Assembly: GCA_025765615.1 (NCBI GenBank)
Contig: JAIVFJ010000109.1
Span: forward strand, 1-64,000
Reading direction: 5' to 3'
DNA length: 64,000 nt
From: Zopfochytrium polystomum
Lineage: Eukaryota > Chytridiomycota > Chytridiomycetes > Chytridiales > Chytridiaceae
Position numbers and translations under genes: made by a program. Of this stretch, positions 1-10,956 are shown in pieces; position 1 is the stretch's first letter, and each line of letters opens with the position of its first letter. The notes under the pieces were generated by a model. It was not told where the DNA came from. It did not search any database and was given only the letters and a program-made list of their open reading frames with translations.

Positions 1-840
1 ATTGCCCACTTCTACCAGAGCTGGTGCCATATGTTTTACAGATGAGATCCTAACTGCAGTATGGCGCTGCTTTGTTTCAAATATTAACACTTCCCATCTG
101 GATTTCAGTAGTAAGTCATTTGGATTTAGCCTCGTATGTGGAAAGCCTGATCAAAAAATACAGCTGATGGATCACCGAGCTGGGCAAGCGCCTGGATGGG
201 TTTCGTGTGCAACAGATGGCGCAAATCATGCTGAGACGAAAATCAAACAAAAAGCCTCTTCTGTCATCTCCGTCCAGTGTGAGCTTATCCTTGTGCACAA
301 CAATCACTAATTGAGGTTCTGTGTGCAGGCCCAACCCCTTCGACTCTTTCCCAACCCAAATCTGAAAACAGAAGCATCCCAAAGTTTAAATAAATAATGC
401 TATTTTCGGCGATTTGAGAAAGTGTGTGTCCAATATTCCAACCACAGTACAACCAGCTTTCATCGATTTCTGGGGGGAGGGCTGACGAGAACTCGGAAAG
501 GAGTCCTTGATCGGCAAGTGCCAAATGGCTCAACAATCTTGGTTGAAGAAAAAAGAAACGAGAACAGTAGGAATGCGGGGGAAGAGGAAAAGGAGTGAAG
601 AATAAAATAATTGACAGTTGAAAGGGACGAGATGAGAATAAAAATAAAACGTTTGGGGTCGGGGAGGGGGAGGGGGGGAGCGGGGGAAAGAGTGGAAAGG
701 ACAGCGCGAGCAGGCACGCCCTAGGCCGAAAGGTAAATCGAGCACTCGAAGGTTCAAACAAACGGCTACGGCCAGAAAGAAAAAAAGAAACGTCAGCTTC
801 AGAATCAACGAAAGACGCGCCGTTACGACAAAAAAAAAAA
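1..840. other. Left edge, no recognisable gene
   Basis: I see no conserved protein, RNA gene or repeat family here. The only reading frames are short and unlike any family I know. The stretch from about 530 to 840 is purine-rich on the plus strand (long T/C tracts on the minus strand) and could hold the 3' part of the minus-strand gene that follows. Confidence 0.5.
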
Positions 841-1769
841 AAAAATTGACACTCACATTACAAGCCTCCAAACACGACACGCGCTCAATCGCGATCCCGC
901 CTTCAAATGCCGCCAAAATCCTCCGTGAGTCCGGCGACGCCATCGTCGAATTGCGGTGCGTCACCACCGCCGGCGGCGCAGCCCCGGTCGCCGCAGCAGA
1001 CGACGGCGACAACGCTGGCACCGACCGCTGTCGCCTTATCGCGGCGGGCGTCGCGCCGCGGTTCGGCGGCGTCGTGGTTGTGGAGGGCGGTGTGTTGTCG
1101 ACGCACATGCGGGAGAGCGTGGATTCGGGGGCGGACGCGGAGCGGAGGAAGCGGGGCGGCGGGGTGCGGGGGGTGGTGGTGGGCTTTGCGGGTGCGGTGG
1201 TCGTGGTTGTGGTGGGGCGGACTCGTACCGCGGTTGGGCTGCTGAGGACGGGCGACGGCTCGGCGGGCTGTTCCGCTTCGGCGTCGGAGTCGACGGGGGT
1301 GCCGGCGTTCTCGAGCGAGACAAACAGGCGCGCCTTTTTCGCGCGGAAGAGCGGCGCGACGGGCGGCGGCGAGCCGAAGACGCTCTTGCTCGCTTCGGCT
1401 GGCGTGGCGGCATCGCCGCGGCGCTTGCGGCAGTCCGGGAGCGAGGGCGGGGTGGCGGTGCGGTCAGAGGGCGGGGAGAGCGAGCCGAGGCGGACGCGGG
1501 CGAGCGGTGGGTGGCGGGCGAGTTGCTGAGGGGTGGTGGTGGAGGCGTGCGGCGGGAGGGGCGGTCGGCAGATGGCGCGGACGGCGCGCGGGAAGGCGCT
1601 CCACGGGGAGAGCGGCTGTGCCTCGGGGAGAGGAGCGTCGCAGGCTTTCTTCGCGTCGGTGGGGAATGGGACGGTGGCGCGCTGGTGGGTGGTGCCAAAG
1701 AACTATTCGGGGGGGGAGTGAACCAAACGAACGCGAACCCGAAATAGAACCATCAGATGTCCGATCGAG

Positions 1770-1812
<43 letters not shown>

Positions 1813-2023
1813 CAATCCACATATCCTCCGTCCAATCATCCTCCCTTTCAACACCCACGGCGAATCTCACCTGCGTCAGCTTAACCTGCTGCAGCGGCAG
1901 GTTCCTCCTCTCCGACGCCCCTTGCGTTGCATCCTCCTCCGCGAGTGTTGACAAGGACAGTTCGATGCTGATTCGATCGACGTCGAGCGCGACGCGATCC
2001 CTGCCGGCTGCTGCAGCAGCCAT
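841..2023 (-). CDS. Hypothetical Ser/Thr/Pro-rich protein, partial model
   Basis: The first exon probably runs from the ATG at 2023 to a good donor (CAG|GTGAG) near 1869 and encodes an N-terminus beginning MAAAAAGRDRVALDVD. After an intron containing a 38-base T tract (on this strand) one frame stays open from about 1760 to about 850. That frame encodes a low-complexity Ala/Pro/Thr/Ser-rich protein and ends near a possible donor after ILAAFEGGIAIERVSCLEA. The downstream exon is unresolved. I recognise no domain. High GC keeps several overlapping frames open, so the choice rests on the splice donor and on the less biased residues near each end. It could be a disordered regulatory protein or not a gene. 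Confidence 0.3.
1772..1809. repeat. Poly(A) tract of 38 bases
   Basis: An uninterrupted A run on the plus strand, inside the presumed intron of the minus-strand gene around it. It reads as a T tract in that transcript and may serve as a long polypyrimidine tract. Confidence 0.9.
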
Positions 2024-3297
2024 CGGTGCGGGAGCGGTGATGGTGAAATGAGTGGAAGAGGGCGATTCTTATCTGGTTGGCGCGAAGGAGGTGGGGATAG
2101 GCGATGGTGGGATTAGTTGAGGATGAAGAGCGGCAGACACGCGAGAAGGGAGAGGGTTATTTTGGAGGACGAGCGATGAAGAGGGTGTCGATGAAGGCAA
2201 TACGATGATAGGGCGATGGTGGGTAGTGATGTCCGACAAGGGGGGGGGGGGGGGGTGAGGGAAGGACGATGCGATTGTGGTTGGCGGCTGTACCTTGGGC
2301 ACGGCAGCGCGATTGTCCGAAGTCGCTTGAAGCGAGAAGGCGCTTTTTGTGGTACGAACGAAGAGGTTCTGGACGAAGAGAGTGAGGCGGGTGGGTGGGT
2401 GGGTGGTTGGCTGCGTGTGCTGTTTGTTTGGTACTGGACAATTTGGGGATGGGGATTGGCGGACGGGTTTTTCGGTTGCTTTTGGAGGAGAGGCGAGGGT
2501 GGGGACGTTGGTTGTTGAGGGCGACAAGGCTAAAGAAAGAGAGACAGGCAAGGGGGGGAGGGAAGGAGCAGTGGGTGGGTTTGTCGGGCAGGGCCGCAGG
2601 GGTGCGGCGGATCCTGTCGCGGGCGGCGTGTGATCGCGTCGAGAGCGTGCCTCGTGCTTGTCCGATTGCTTGATGGGATTGACGCGCGCGGCGTGGTGGC
2701 GGTGCGGCGCGCGTTGCTGGACAGGTCCGTGGCGCGGGCGTTGGCGTGGACGTGATCGCGTGAGGCGCAGCGCCGGGTGGTTGCCTTCTTTTGGGGTTGT
2801 TGCTTTGAATTTTCGAGCCCCAACACCACAGCTCCAAATTTCACTGGCAACCAAATTTCAGTATTGGAAGACACTCAACGCTCGTTCGTTCTCAGCACCA
2901 ACACGATTTACGGGAAACTGCCGCGATCATGGCTGTGGAAGGTGTCTGGCGCACGACCTGGCAGATCCATCCATACCAGCGGCAAAAGCCGACGACCTGA
3001 CATTTGAGCGGGGTCCGCTTCCAAAAATGAAAAAGAAAAAAAAAAAAAGAAAAAAAACTCTTCGAAAGTGCCGCTTGCGGGCGCTTGCTCTGTTTACCCT
3101 GGAAAAAGAGGAGGAAAAGTACACAATGGCAAATTTACACGACTGCCTGGTTCTAAAAAAGAAAGAAACAAGTCTCCGGAGAAAGAGGAACAGATTAGGG
3201 TGTGGGGCGGGGAAGGAAAAAAAATTAATAGGGACACCCCTGGGAACAAACTTTCGCTGAGCCTTCGCCAGCCAATTCCAGTCAATTCCGAATACCC
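2024..3297. other. Intergenic, GC-rich and low complexity
   Basis: Only proline-rich shadow frames are open here, and none carries a recognisable domain. There is a G run near 2240-2256 and a short A-rich stretch at 3025-3060. It lies between the 5' end of the hypothetical gene at 841-2023 and the 3' end of the second kelch/SH3 gene, so it probably holds a promoter and a 3' untranslated region. Confidence 0.55.
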
Positions 3298-6200
3298 CTA
3301 CACCCGCGCAGCCTCCTCGCCCACCACCCCCACCCCCTCCACCGCCAACCAAACATCACCCACACCAATTCCACCCTCCTCCCTCGCTGCCGCCCCGCTC
3401 GCACCAGCCTCCCCAACCGCCGCCTCCTCCGCCTCGGCCCTCGCCTCCTCCTCCTTCTCGACAACAACCCCGACCGCCACCGCCGGCACCTGCGCCGCGC
3501 GAAACTGCGCCGCCTGCGCGCGCCACCACGCCATATCCGCCGCGGACGTCGCCGCGGCGGGGTCACCGACGGTCGGGTCGACGATGCGGAGGCAGGCGCG
3601 CGGGACGAGACCCGTGCAGCCCGAGTTGTGGTTAAAGCAGCGGAGGAAGGAGGCGTTGTGGGGTGGGGTGGTGTTTGACTGGGGAGGGAGGAGTGGAGCG
3701 TTAGGAGGTGGGGTTTTTGTTGTTCCGAAGAAAGAAGAGCATATCCTTACCGGGTCGGGCATGAGCGCGATGCGGTCACCGATTCTCTGGAAGATGTGGG
3801 AGTGGCGTTAGCGAAAAAACAGCAGATTGCCAAGAACACTGGAAGCACTTGACAAACTCACCAGCTCCATCTCGTCTTTCCCAGCCGGCTCGTGCGGGAG
3901 GATGACAACGGCCTGCACCCTCCGCCCGCCGCCCTCGGCCTCCTCTTCCCGCTCCGCCGCCCTATTCCCGCGCCCCGCGCCGCTCGCGTCGCCAAGCACC
4001 TCCCGCAACGGGTCGTCCGCGCCCAACGCCTCGGCATACGACGGCAGCTCGGGGCCCGCACCCGCCGCGTGGGTGACCGAACGCGCCGGCGCGCGGAAGG
4101 TGAACGCGGCGGCGGCCCGCGCGGGCGCTGTGATGGCCGGTGTTGGTGGCGCGGGAACCTGCGGCGGCGTGGGAGGGGCTGGTGTTGAGGCGGGGGGCGG
4201 AGGGCGAGGCTGCGGTGGTAGGGGACGAGGAGGAGACGGACGCGGACGACGAAGACGACGACGAGGAGGAGGATGCGCCTAATTGCAGGACGGCCGCGGG
4301 CAGCGTGGGTAGCTCTTTGTTGTGGTGCGCTGTGGTGGTTGTGGTGGTGTGAGTTCGGACGGACGGGGCCGCGGTGGTACTCGAGTACGCGGTTGGGGAC
4401 GAGGGCCGCCTGCCCGGGTAGAAGCGGGAGAGGGAGCTGCCGTCCGTTTCCGAGCCGTCTGCGCGGGACAGCAGCGACCGGGTGTCTAGGCTCTTGTCAC
4501 CGGCCAAACCGGCAAAAAGAAGGTCCACCGGAGAGACACCCTTGGCGCGTTGGCGCTTTCTCCGCACTATGAAAACGATCACGATTATGGCGAGTAACAG
4601 CGCGACGGAGACGACGGCGGCGATGATGATGATGAGCTTGGTCCTGGTGTCGGAAGAAGCGGCGCCTGAGTCGGACCAGTAGGTGGGTCCATCTGTAGCG
4701 GCGTTAGTATGGTCGGGCGAAGAGTTTTTGGGTCAAACGGCAGGTGAAAACTGCACCTGTGCTCCTCACAAAGATTGTGGGTTGCGCGTAAGTAAATGTC
4801 CAGTTTACCCCCGCAATGTCGTACCGAATCAGTCCGCCACGTTTGGTTGAGTTGACGTACTTTGGTATTGTTTGAAAGGGAATGGAGAGGGTCAGTTTTT
4901 CAAACAATCAATGGACAAAGTGAAGGACGACCCACGGGCAAAAAGATGAGCAAAGAGCCTTTGTCCCCGGTCCCGGCGATCCCAGACCACTCCATCATCG
5001 CCTCGGGGTACTCCATAACATCATTTTGATCACTCCAGTCATAGGTCAAGTTGTACCAGCTCCAACGGAAGGGCGTGGACGTGTCGAGCTTCCACAGTTG
5101 CATCCCCTGCGATTCGCCGAGCGCGCCGCCGAAGTAGTACGCCGCGTCGCCGCCGCTGGTCGCCGCAAAGCCGAACGCGACCGGCTGCACCAAAGAGTCC
5201 GTGCCAGGTCCCAACATCATTCCATCCAGTGAAGTAGCCCGGTTATTGGAGTTGGCGAGGAGAGTGGAGTCCGCATAAAATGTGACGTTGTCGTAAAAGC
5301 TGCCGTTGATGGCGTTGAGGTTGAGAAAAAGGTTTGTTGAATTCGCGCGTGTGAGGGCAGAGGAGGTGCTGGTGACCGTCGCGTAGTAGCCGCCGTACAC
5401 GAGCATGACGTCTGCAGGGTTGCCGGGGCCGGCGGCGGGGAGGAGGACGGAGCGGGCGCGGGCGCGTGGGCCGATGGCAATGTTTGCCTCCGTTTTGATG
5501 CTCGGAACGGGTGTTGCCGAAATAGTACCGCTGGGGACGGTCGTATTCGACCGAACCGGCAACCGGAATCGATCGCCCAGGACGGAAAAGTGCGAGACCT
5601 GGCCTCCGTACACGGTGAGATTCCCGTCGGTTCCGATCTGCGCGACGTGGTTGTATCGATGAGAAAGCGTCCCTGTAATGTAAGTGCTGCTCCAGATATG
5701 GGTGTCGAGGTTGAGGCTCAAAAGGTTTGGGTTGAACGATGCTGGATGAAATGGGACACGCTTTAGCAAAAGGAACGTCATGATCTCTCTTGACTCACCA
5801 TAGTCTGGAGTTGCGTCGCCCGGCACCGTCGATACCCCGCCGACGATGCTGCCCGGCGGGTACGAGGTCAGTATCACAACAACAACAGCACAAACAAAAG
5901 AAAGCACTCACTGAACGCTCCTGCCATACAAATTCGCCGTATGCCCACACAGCGGCATCAGCATCGCCAGCTGATCCCACACCTCCCACGTGTCCTCATC
6001 CACCCTGTACACGACGACGGCGTCCGTGCACGCGGGGTTTCCCTCTGTGGCGTTCTGCGCCAACACGTTGCCGCTGGAACTCGGGAACTGCGACAGGCCG
6101 CCAAACATGAATATGTGCGTGGCGTTGACTTGCACGGTGGCGGCCATGAGCGGGATCGCGGGCGGGTGTGCGAGGGCGTAGTTCGTTCGGTAGGCAGGGA

Positions 6201-6429
6201 GGAGGACGCTGGTGGGGAGCGGCGGGGTGGTGTGGGTGGCGGAGGACGGGTAGGTGGAGGTGGTGGGGATGGAAGATCGGACGGCGGACGGTACCGTCTG
6301 CGTATTGGTGGTGGTTGTTGTCGGCACCGACGGTGCGGCTGCGGCTGTCGCCGTGGCGAGTGTGAAGACGGCCGTGCCGGTCGTGGTGGGAACGGCTTCG
6401 GTCGTTGTGGTGGGGTCGAGCGACGCCAT
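3298..6429 (-). CDS. Kelch-like ectodomain, membrane helix and SH3 domain surface protein (copy B)
   Basis: A multi-exon minus-strand gene for a predicted type I membrane protein. The N-terminal part (about 6429-4760) reads as a beta-propeller with kelch-like turns (VYGGQVSHFSVLG, LVYGGYYATV, AYYFGGALGES) and N-glycosylation sites. A membrane helix (4640-4565, core LLLAIIVIVFIVRRKRQ) ends in a basic stop-transfer. The Ser/Thr-rich tail has ELPSYAEALG (4021-4050) and a C-terminal SH3 domain split over three exons: GKDEMEL, then RIGDRIALMPDP, then GCTGLVPRACL. It is a tandem paralogue of the gene at 7367-10398. The start is uncertain: the frame is open upstream of the ATG at 6429 through a signal-peptide-like stretch without an ATG, so a first exon may be missing. 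The frame between the helix and the LPSY motif (about 4100-4350) is also unresolved. The likely role is surface sensing or adhesion coupled to a cytosolic SH3 scaffold; this is inference. Confidence 0.7.
4021..4050 (-). other. LPxY motif in the cytosolic tail of copy B
   Basis: Encodes ELPSYAEALG. The same nine residues (LPSYAEALG) occur at the matching place in the paralogue. L/PPxY is the consensus bound by WW domains of Rsp5/Nedd4-type ubiquitin ligases, so this may be an endocytosis or turnover signal (inference). Confidence 0.45.
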
Positions 6430-6645
6430 CTCCTTCGCTCCCTTCGAGTGCGCGGCGGCCACTGGTCGAGACACTGCCAGCCAGAACAGGAAGTAAATCG
6501 AAAAAGAAAAAAAAAAAAAAAAAATTGAAGAATCACTTTTTTTGTCTCGCTTGCGGCTTGTGCTGGCCGCCGCGGCGTTCCGCCCAAACCAAAACCAAAA
6601 GTAATAATAATGCAGGCTGAAGTTCGCGCTGCTGCAATAATGCAA

Positions 6646-7064
6646 CTAACTAACTGCCTCCACAAAAACCCCCTCCACCACCTCACCCCACACAGTCCCG
6701 CTCGCACGAGCCCCAACCGCATCCTCCTCCTCCAACGCCCCTTCCACAACAACCCCGAACGCCCCGGCAGCACGAAGGTTCTCGCCCACGCTCCGGTTGG
6801 CAGGAGGAGCTCGGGAACCGCGACAGTCCGCAAAAAAAAAACACGTGCGTGGCGTTGACTTGCACCGGACGCGGACGTGAGCGTGTCCGCGGACGGGTGG
6901 GCGAGGGCGCCGGAGCGGGAGGAGGACGCTGGTGGGCGTTGAGGGCGGCCGGGGTGGAGATTGTGGTGTTGGAGGGGGTGAGGGTGGGTGGTGAGCGGAT
7001 TGGGCGACACCGCGAGCGGGGCGGCGGTGGCAGTTACAGTTGCGGCGAGGGTCGAGGTCGCCAT
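6646..7064 (-). pseudogene. Decayed copy of the first kelch exon
   Basis: Two minus-strand frames together resemble the first coding exon of copy B. One gives TSVLLPLRRP (copy B has TSVLLPAYRT). A frame-shifted one gives MQVNATHVFFFCGLSRFPSS (copy B has VQVNATHIFMFGGLSQFPSS). Similarity stops after that block and no further kelch, membrane or SH3 exons follow. Indels break the frame at least once. It lies between the two intact paralogues, as expected for a remnant of tandem duplication or unequal crossover. Confidence 0.65.
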
Positions 7065-7366
7065 CTTTGAGAGCAGATTTTAGGGTGTCCAGCGACGTCA
7101 GGTACGGGGACCAGTGGAAAAAGTACGAACTTTGGCGACTCGGAACTCGGGTCTGCAGGCCAACCGAGGCTTTCTTTACGCAGGAGAACTCGGCCACGCG
7201 GTGCGTCGGGCTCCACAGGTGCGAAGGAGGAAGGCAAAAATGTGTCCTTTTGTTCAAGACTATGGTGTTCCTCTTTACAGCAATACGTTTCAAAGGACGC
7301 GCACAAATTCTCCCAGCAAGGGTTCCGGTTACCGGTCGCGCAGCTCAACCTCACCCGCACCCGCCA

Positions 7367-10300
7367 TCACCGCTCTCGCTCGACCCCCGCCTCCACCGCC
7401 CCCTCTTCCTCCACCTCCCCCTCCTCTACCGTCGCACCACCATCCCCGCCACCCCCCTCCTCCTTCTCCACCACAACCCCGACCGTTCCAACCCCAACGG
7501 CACCCGGACCTTCCCCCCGCGTCCCGCCGCGGAACCCAACCGCCTGCGCGCGCCACCACGCCATCTCCGCCGCCTCGCCTCCTCCACCTCCACCTGCGCC
7601 GCTTGTCGTCGCCGTGGTTGTACCAGAGAGCTGGGGCTGCAGCAGGCAGGAGCGCGGGACGAGGCCGGTGCGGCCCGAGTCGAGGTTGTGGCAACGGACG
7701 AAGGGGGTTGGGGCGTTGGACTTTTTTTGGTTTGTTTTTTTTTTTTTTTTTTTTTTTTTTTTTGATTGGGGGAGAAACAAACGTCCGCATTGTTAGACAC
7801 GAAAATGAAAGGGTCCAAACGTAGCAGAAAAGAAAACGACGTACGGGGTCCGGCATGAGTTCGACGCGGTCGCCGACGCGCTTTTTTTTTTTCATTCCGC
7901 GTCAGAAAAGTCGGAAGAAAGAAAGTTTTAGAACAAGCGGAAAGGAGAACAACAAAAAGTAGGAGGAAAAAAAAAGGAAAAGTACCAGCTCCATCTCGTC
8001 CTTCCCGACCGGCACATGCGCCGCGACCACAACCGCCACAGCCCTCGGCCGTCCCGCCGCCGCGACGTCAACTCCCTCCGCGCCTACGGCGGCGTCCGTG
8101 GCCGCGAGGGCCGCGTCCACCCCGAGCGCTTCCGCGTACGAGGGGAGCTGCGCGGGTACAGACGCTCCGGAGGCGGCGGCGACGGCGAGTGTGACGGTGC
8201 GGGGCGGCGGGGAGAACGGGGTGGGTGTGGCAGGTGCGGCGACGGGAGTGGAGTGTGGTGGGTCTGCGGAGGGCGGGTCGGGTTGCTCGTGTGAGTCGGT
8301 GGCGGGGGAAATTGGAGTGGTGAGCTGCGGGAGCGGTGGGAGCGCGCGGTCGGTCGTTGCGGCGGGCGAGTGGGGCATTGGCGGTGGTGGTGGTGGCGAA
8401 GAAGGACCCTGTCGTGGACTGTCCCAGCGCCGCCGCGCCGGCGCGACCAGCGCTGGCATCGGTTTGCGGAGGGCAGCCGCGACGTCCACGCGCCACGTCC
8501 TGGTTGCGGAGGCGGCGTTTTTCGGTCTCCCAACAGCGTCCGCTGGGGCGGCAGCTGCACCAGCCACCCGCGACTTTTTCCTCCGTCGCCGCCACCGTAC
8601 GACCGCCACGCCTGCCGCCGCGACGATCGCGGCCACGACGGCGGCGGCGCCGACCGCGATGGCCTGGACGACGGCGTCGGGGAGGCGGCCGGCGCTGGTG
8701 AGGATGCCTTCGTCGAGGTGCAGACCTGGCGCGTTGAACGGCTTTGGTTAAACAAACTGACACAGAAAGAATGAACAACAGAACGCTACTCAACTGTATG
8801 GCCCCACAGGAGAAAACAACGCCGGCCTCGCCGCGACGAACGCCCACGACGCGTTCGCTTCAAAGTACTTGACCACGCCTCCAACTCTAGCCTCGTCCGC
8901 GTACGGCAGCAACGCGACCACGACGCCGCCCGCCCCGCCGGGGACCCAGTGCATCAGCACCTCTTCAAGCGAAAGGGCAGCCGCGTCCCAGGATCCGTTT
9001 CCGTTTGGCGGATCCGGCGGCGTGACGTTAACCCAACGCCACGCGCCCGGGGTGGAGGCGTCGATGCGCCACAGCGTCGGGGGGTTTGCGGCTCGGCCGG
9101 CGAACGCGCCGCCAAAAGCGTACGCGGCGGCGGTGCCGGGGCCGGCGGCGGTGAAGCCGAAGCGGACGGGCTGCGCGGCGGGGTCGGACGCGGGGCCGTA
9201 GATGGCAGCGAGTGTTTTGTTGTCGACGGAGGCGGGGAGGGGGTCGGAAGACACCGAGACGGAGTACGGCGAGTCCGGGGATGCGCGGAATGCGGCGACG
9301 GCGGGGTCTTCGAGGTAACTACCCGCGAAAGGGACGAAGAGGGTGTCGTAGTCGACGCGGTCGAGGACCAAGGAGTTTGCCGATGCGCGTGCCTGGATGC
9401 CGCCGAAGATGAGGGAGACGGCTGTAAAGTTGGATGTTGCGAAAGTGGCGACGCGAGCCATGCTGCGGCGGAGGGCGTTGTACCGGGTGCCGTTGGAATT
9501 CCCGACCCACGTCGGGTTCACGAAGCTCACCTTGCCCGTGTCGGTGCTGAGCGAGACGATGGCGGTGTCGTTCATCAGCGCGAACGGCGCCGTCTGGCCG
9601 CCGTGAAAGAAGATCTGTCCGTTGTCTGGCAGCGCCCAGGCAACATGGTTATACCTGCGGGTCAACGCTTGAGCGTTCTCCAGATCAGGTTGCTTAGCGG
9701 GGTCGAGTGTGTCCGAAGTCCAAAAGCCTGTGGCAATGTTGAGTCGAAAGATCACGTCGTAGAACGATGGTGGGTTGCCCGGGGTCAACGACGTCGGGAT
9801 ATCGGCGATCCCGCCAATGATGCTGTTTTCAGGTGTTCGTCGATTATTTACCAGCACCCAAACGCAAACGACATTACACTCACTACACGAATCCGCCGAC
9901 CCTCGTCGCCGAGTGTCCGCACAACCCGACGGGCATCGCCAGGTCCTGCCTGAACCGCCACAGGTCGCCTGCGGGCGTATACTGGATGACGGTGTTGTCG
10001 CAGCGGGTGCTGTTTGGGCCGGATCCGCCGCCCAGCGAGTTGTCGTTCTTGCGGTAGTACTCGAGGCGGCCGCCAAAGACGAGGACGGTGGAGTCGGCGA
10101 GGGTGACGGAAGCGGCGTAGAGGGGGAGGGCGGGCGGGAAGAAGGGGATCGACGGGGTGGAGGGGACGGGGGGGTAGGCGGGGACGGTGGCGGAAGCGTT
10201 GTAGGTCGATGTGGGGATGAGCGATGTGGGCGTCGTCGAAACGGAAGTTGAAGTGGTGGTGGTGGCTGTGGTGGTGGCTGCTGCGGTTGTGGGTGCGACG

Positions 10301-10398
10301 ACGGCAGGCAGGAGCAGCAGGAACGGGAGGAGGAGGAGGTGGATGGCTGTCCCCTGCCGCCGCTGTCGGTCGTCGACATTCGATAGCGTCGTCGCCAT
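7367..10398 (-). CDS. Kelch-like ectodomain, membrane helix and SH3 domain surface protein (copy A)
   Basis: The ATG at 10398 opens a signal-peptide-like N-terminus (core HLLLLPFLLLLPAVVAPT), followed by a Thr/Ser/Ala-rich linker. The beta-propeller spans about 10100-8790 and shows kelch-type turns (VLVFGGRLEYY, IFFHGGQTAPF, LIFGGIQARAS, AYAFGGAFAG) and many N-glycosylation sites. After an intron comes a membrane helix (about 8660-8600) with a WRRRRKKSR stop-transfer, then a Pro-rich tail with QLPSYAEALG (8121-8150). The C-terminal SH3 domain is assembled from GKDEMEL (about 7990), a micro-exon RVGDRVELMPDP (about 7841-7876), and a last exon with SGRTGLVPRSCL and an acidic tail. The SH3 hallmarks are the ELxxGDRV-type turn and the GLVPxxxL end. 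Copy B has the same layout and exon pattern. The ligand is unknown. Confidence 0.75.
7735..7763. repeat. Poly(T) tract of 29 bases
   Basis: A T run on the plus strand, inside the last intron of the minus-strand kelch/SH3 gene (an A run in the transcript). Confidence 0.85.
8121..8150 (-). other. LPxY motif in the cytosolic tail of copy A
   Basis: Encodes QLPSYAEALG. It is conserved in the paralogue although the surrounding tail is almost unalignable, which suggests selection on the motif. Confidence 0.45.
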
Positions 10399-10956
10399 TG
10401 TCGGTGTCACCGACGTCGCCTGTCGCGGTCGTCGCCTCTGGATGCAACAAAAAAGGGAGGTGTCTGTCTGTCTTTGACGTTGTTGTTGTTGTTGATTGTT
10501 GACCTGCCTGTGCCGGCTGAAACCCGCCTGCGCCTGGGCGGGCTTGTCAAAAAAAGGAAATCCCCAAGGCAAGGCGGTCATCATCGTCAATCATCCATTG
10601 ACGTTAAGCATTCACCCGCTGCTGACATGGTGAGCCTGTCGTCCGCTTACAGCCCCAGCACCGGACCCGGTCGGAGTTTAAAAACACGTCTGACCCACTG
10701 GCACAGACAGGGTATTAAATGAAGAACCGCCCGCCCCTCACCTCATCTCAAAAACACTGCTCTTCTCCTCTTCCCTCCAGCAGCGGCAGCAGAACAGACC
10801 GGAGCTGCAGCCAGCAGCTGGCAGGGCGTCCCCCTCCAACATCTTCACATACCCTTTGGCGTCCCTCTCGCGATCCCTTGGCCTCCCTCCATCCGCCCTC
10901 CACCCAACCCTCCTCCATCCCCACCCTCCCCGACACCCCAACCCCAGGGCGCGTCT
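10399..10956. other. Promoter-proximal region of kelch/SH3 copy A
   Basis: It contains Gln/Ala-rich shadow frames and C/T-rich stretches (10740-10950) but no recognisable gene. It separates the start of copy A from the palindromic repeat array. Confidence 0.5.

Noticed and set aside
956..1747. Long plus-strand Arg/Gly-rich frame
   Set aside because: A composition artefact of GC-rich DNA opposite the better supported minus-strand frame; no domain and extreme residue bias.
2069..2874. Proline-rich minus-strand frames
   Set aside because: Three overlapping frames are all open because of composition; no start context, splice structure or domain.
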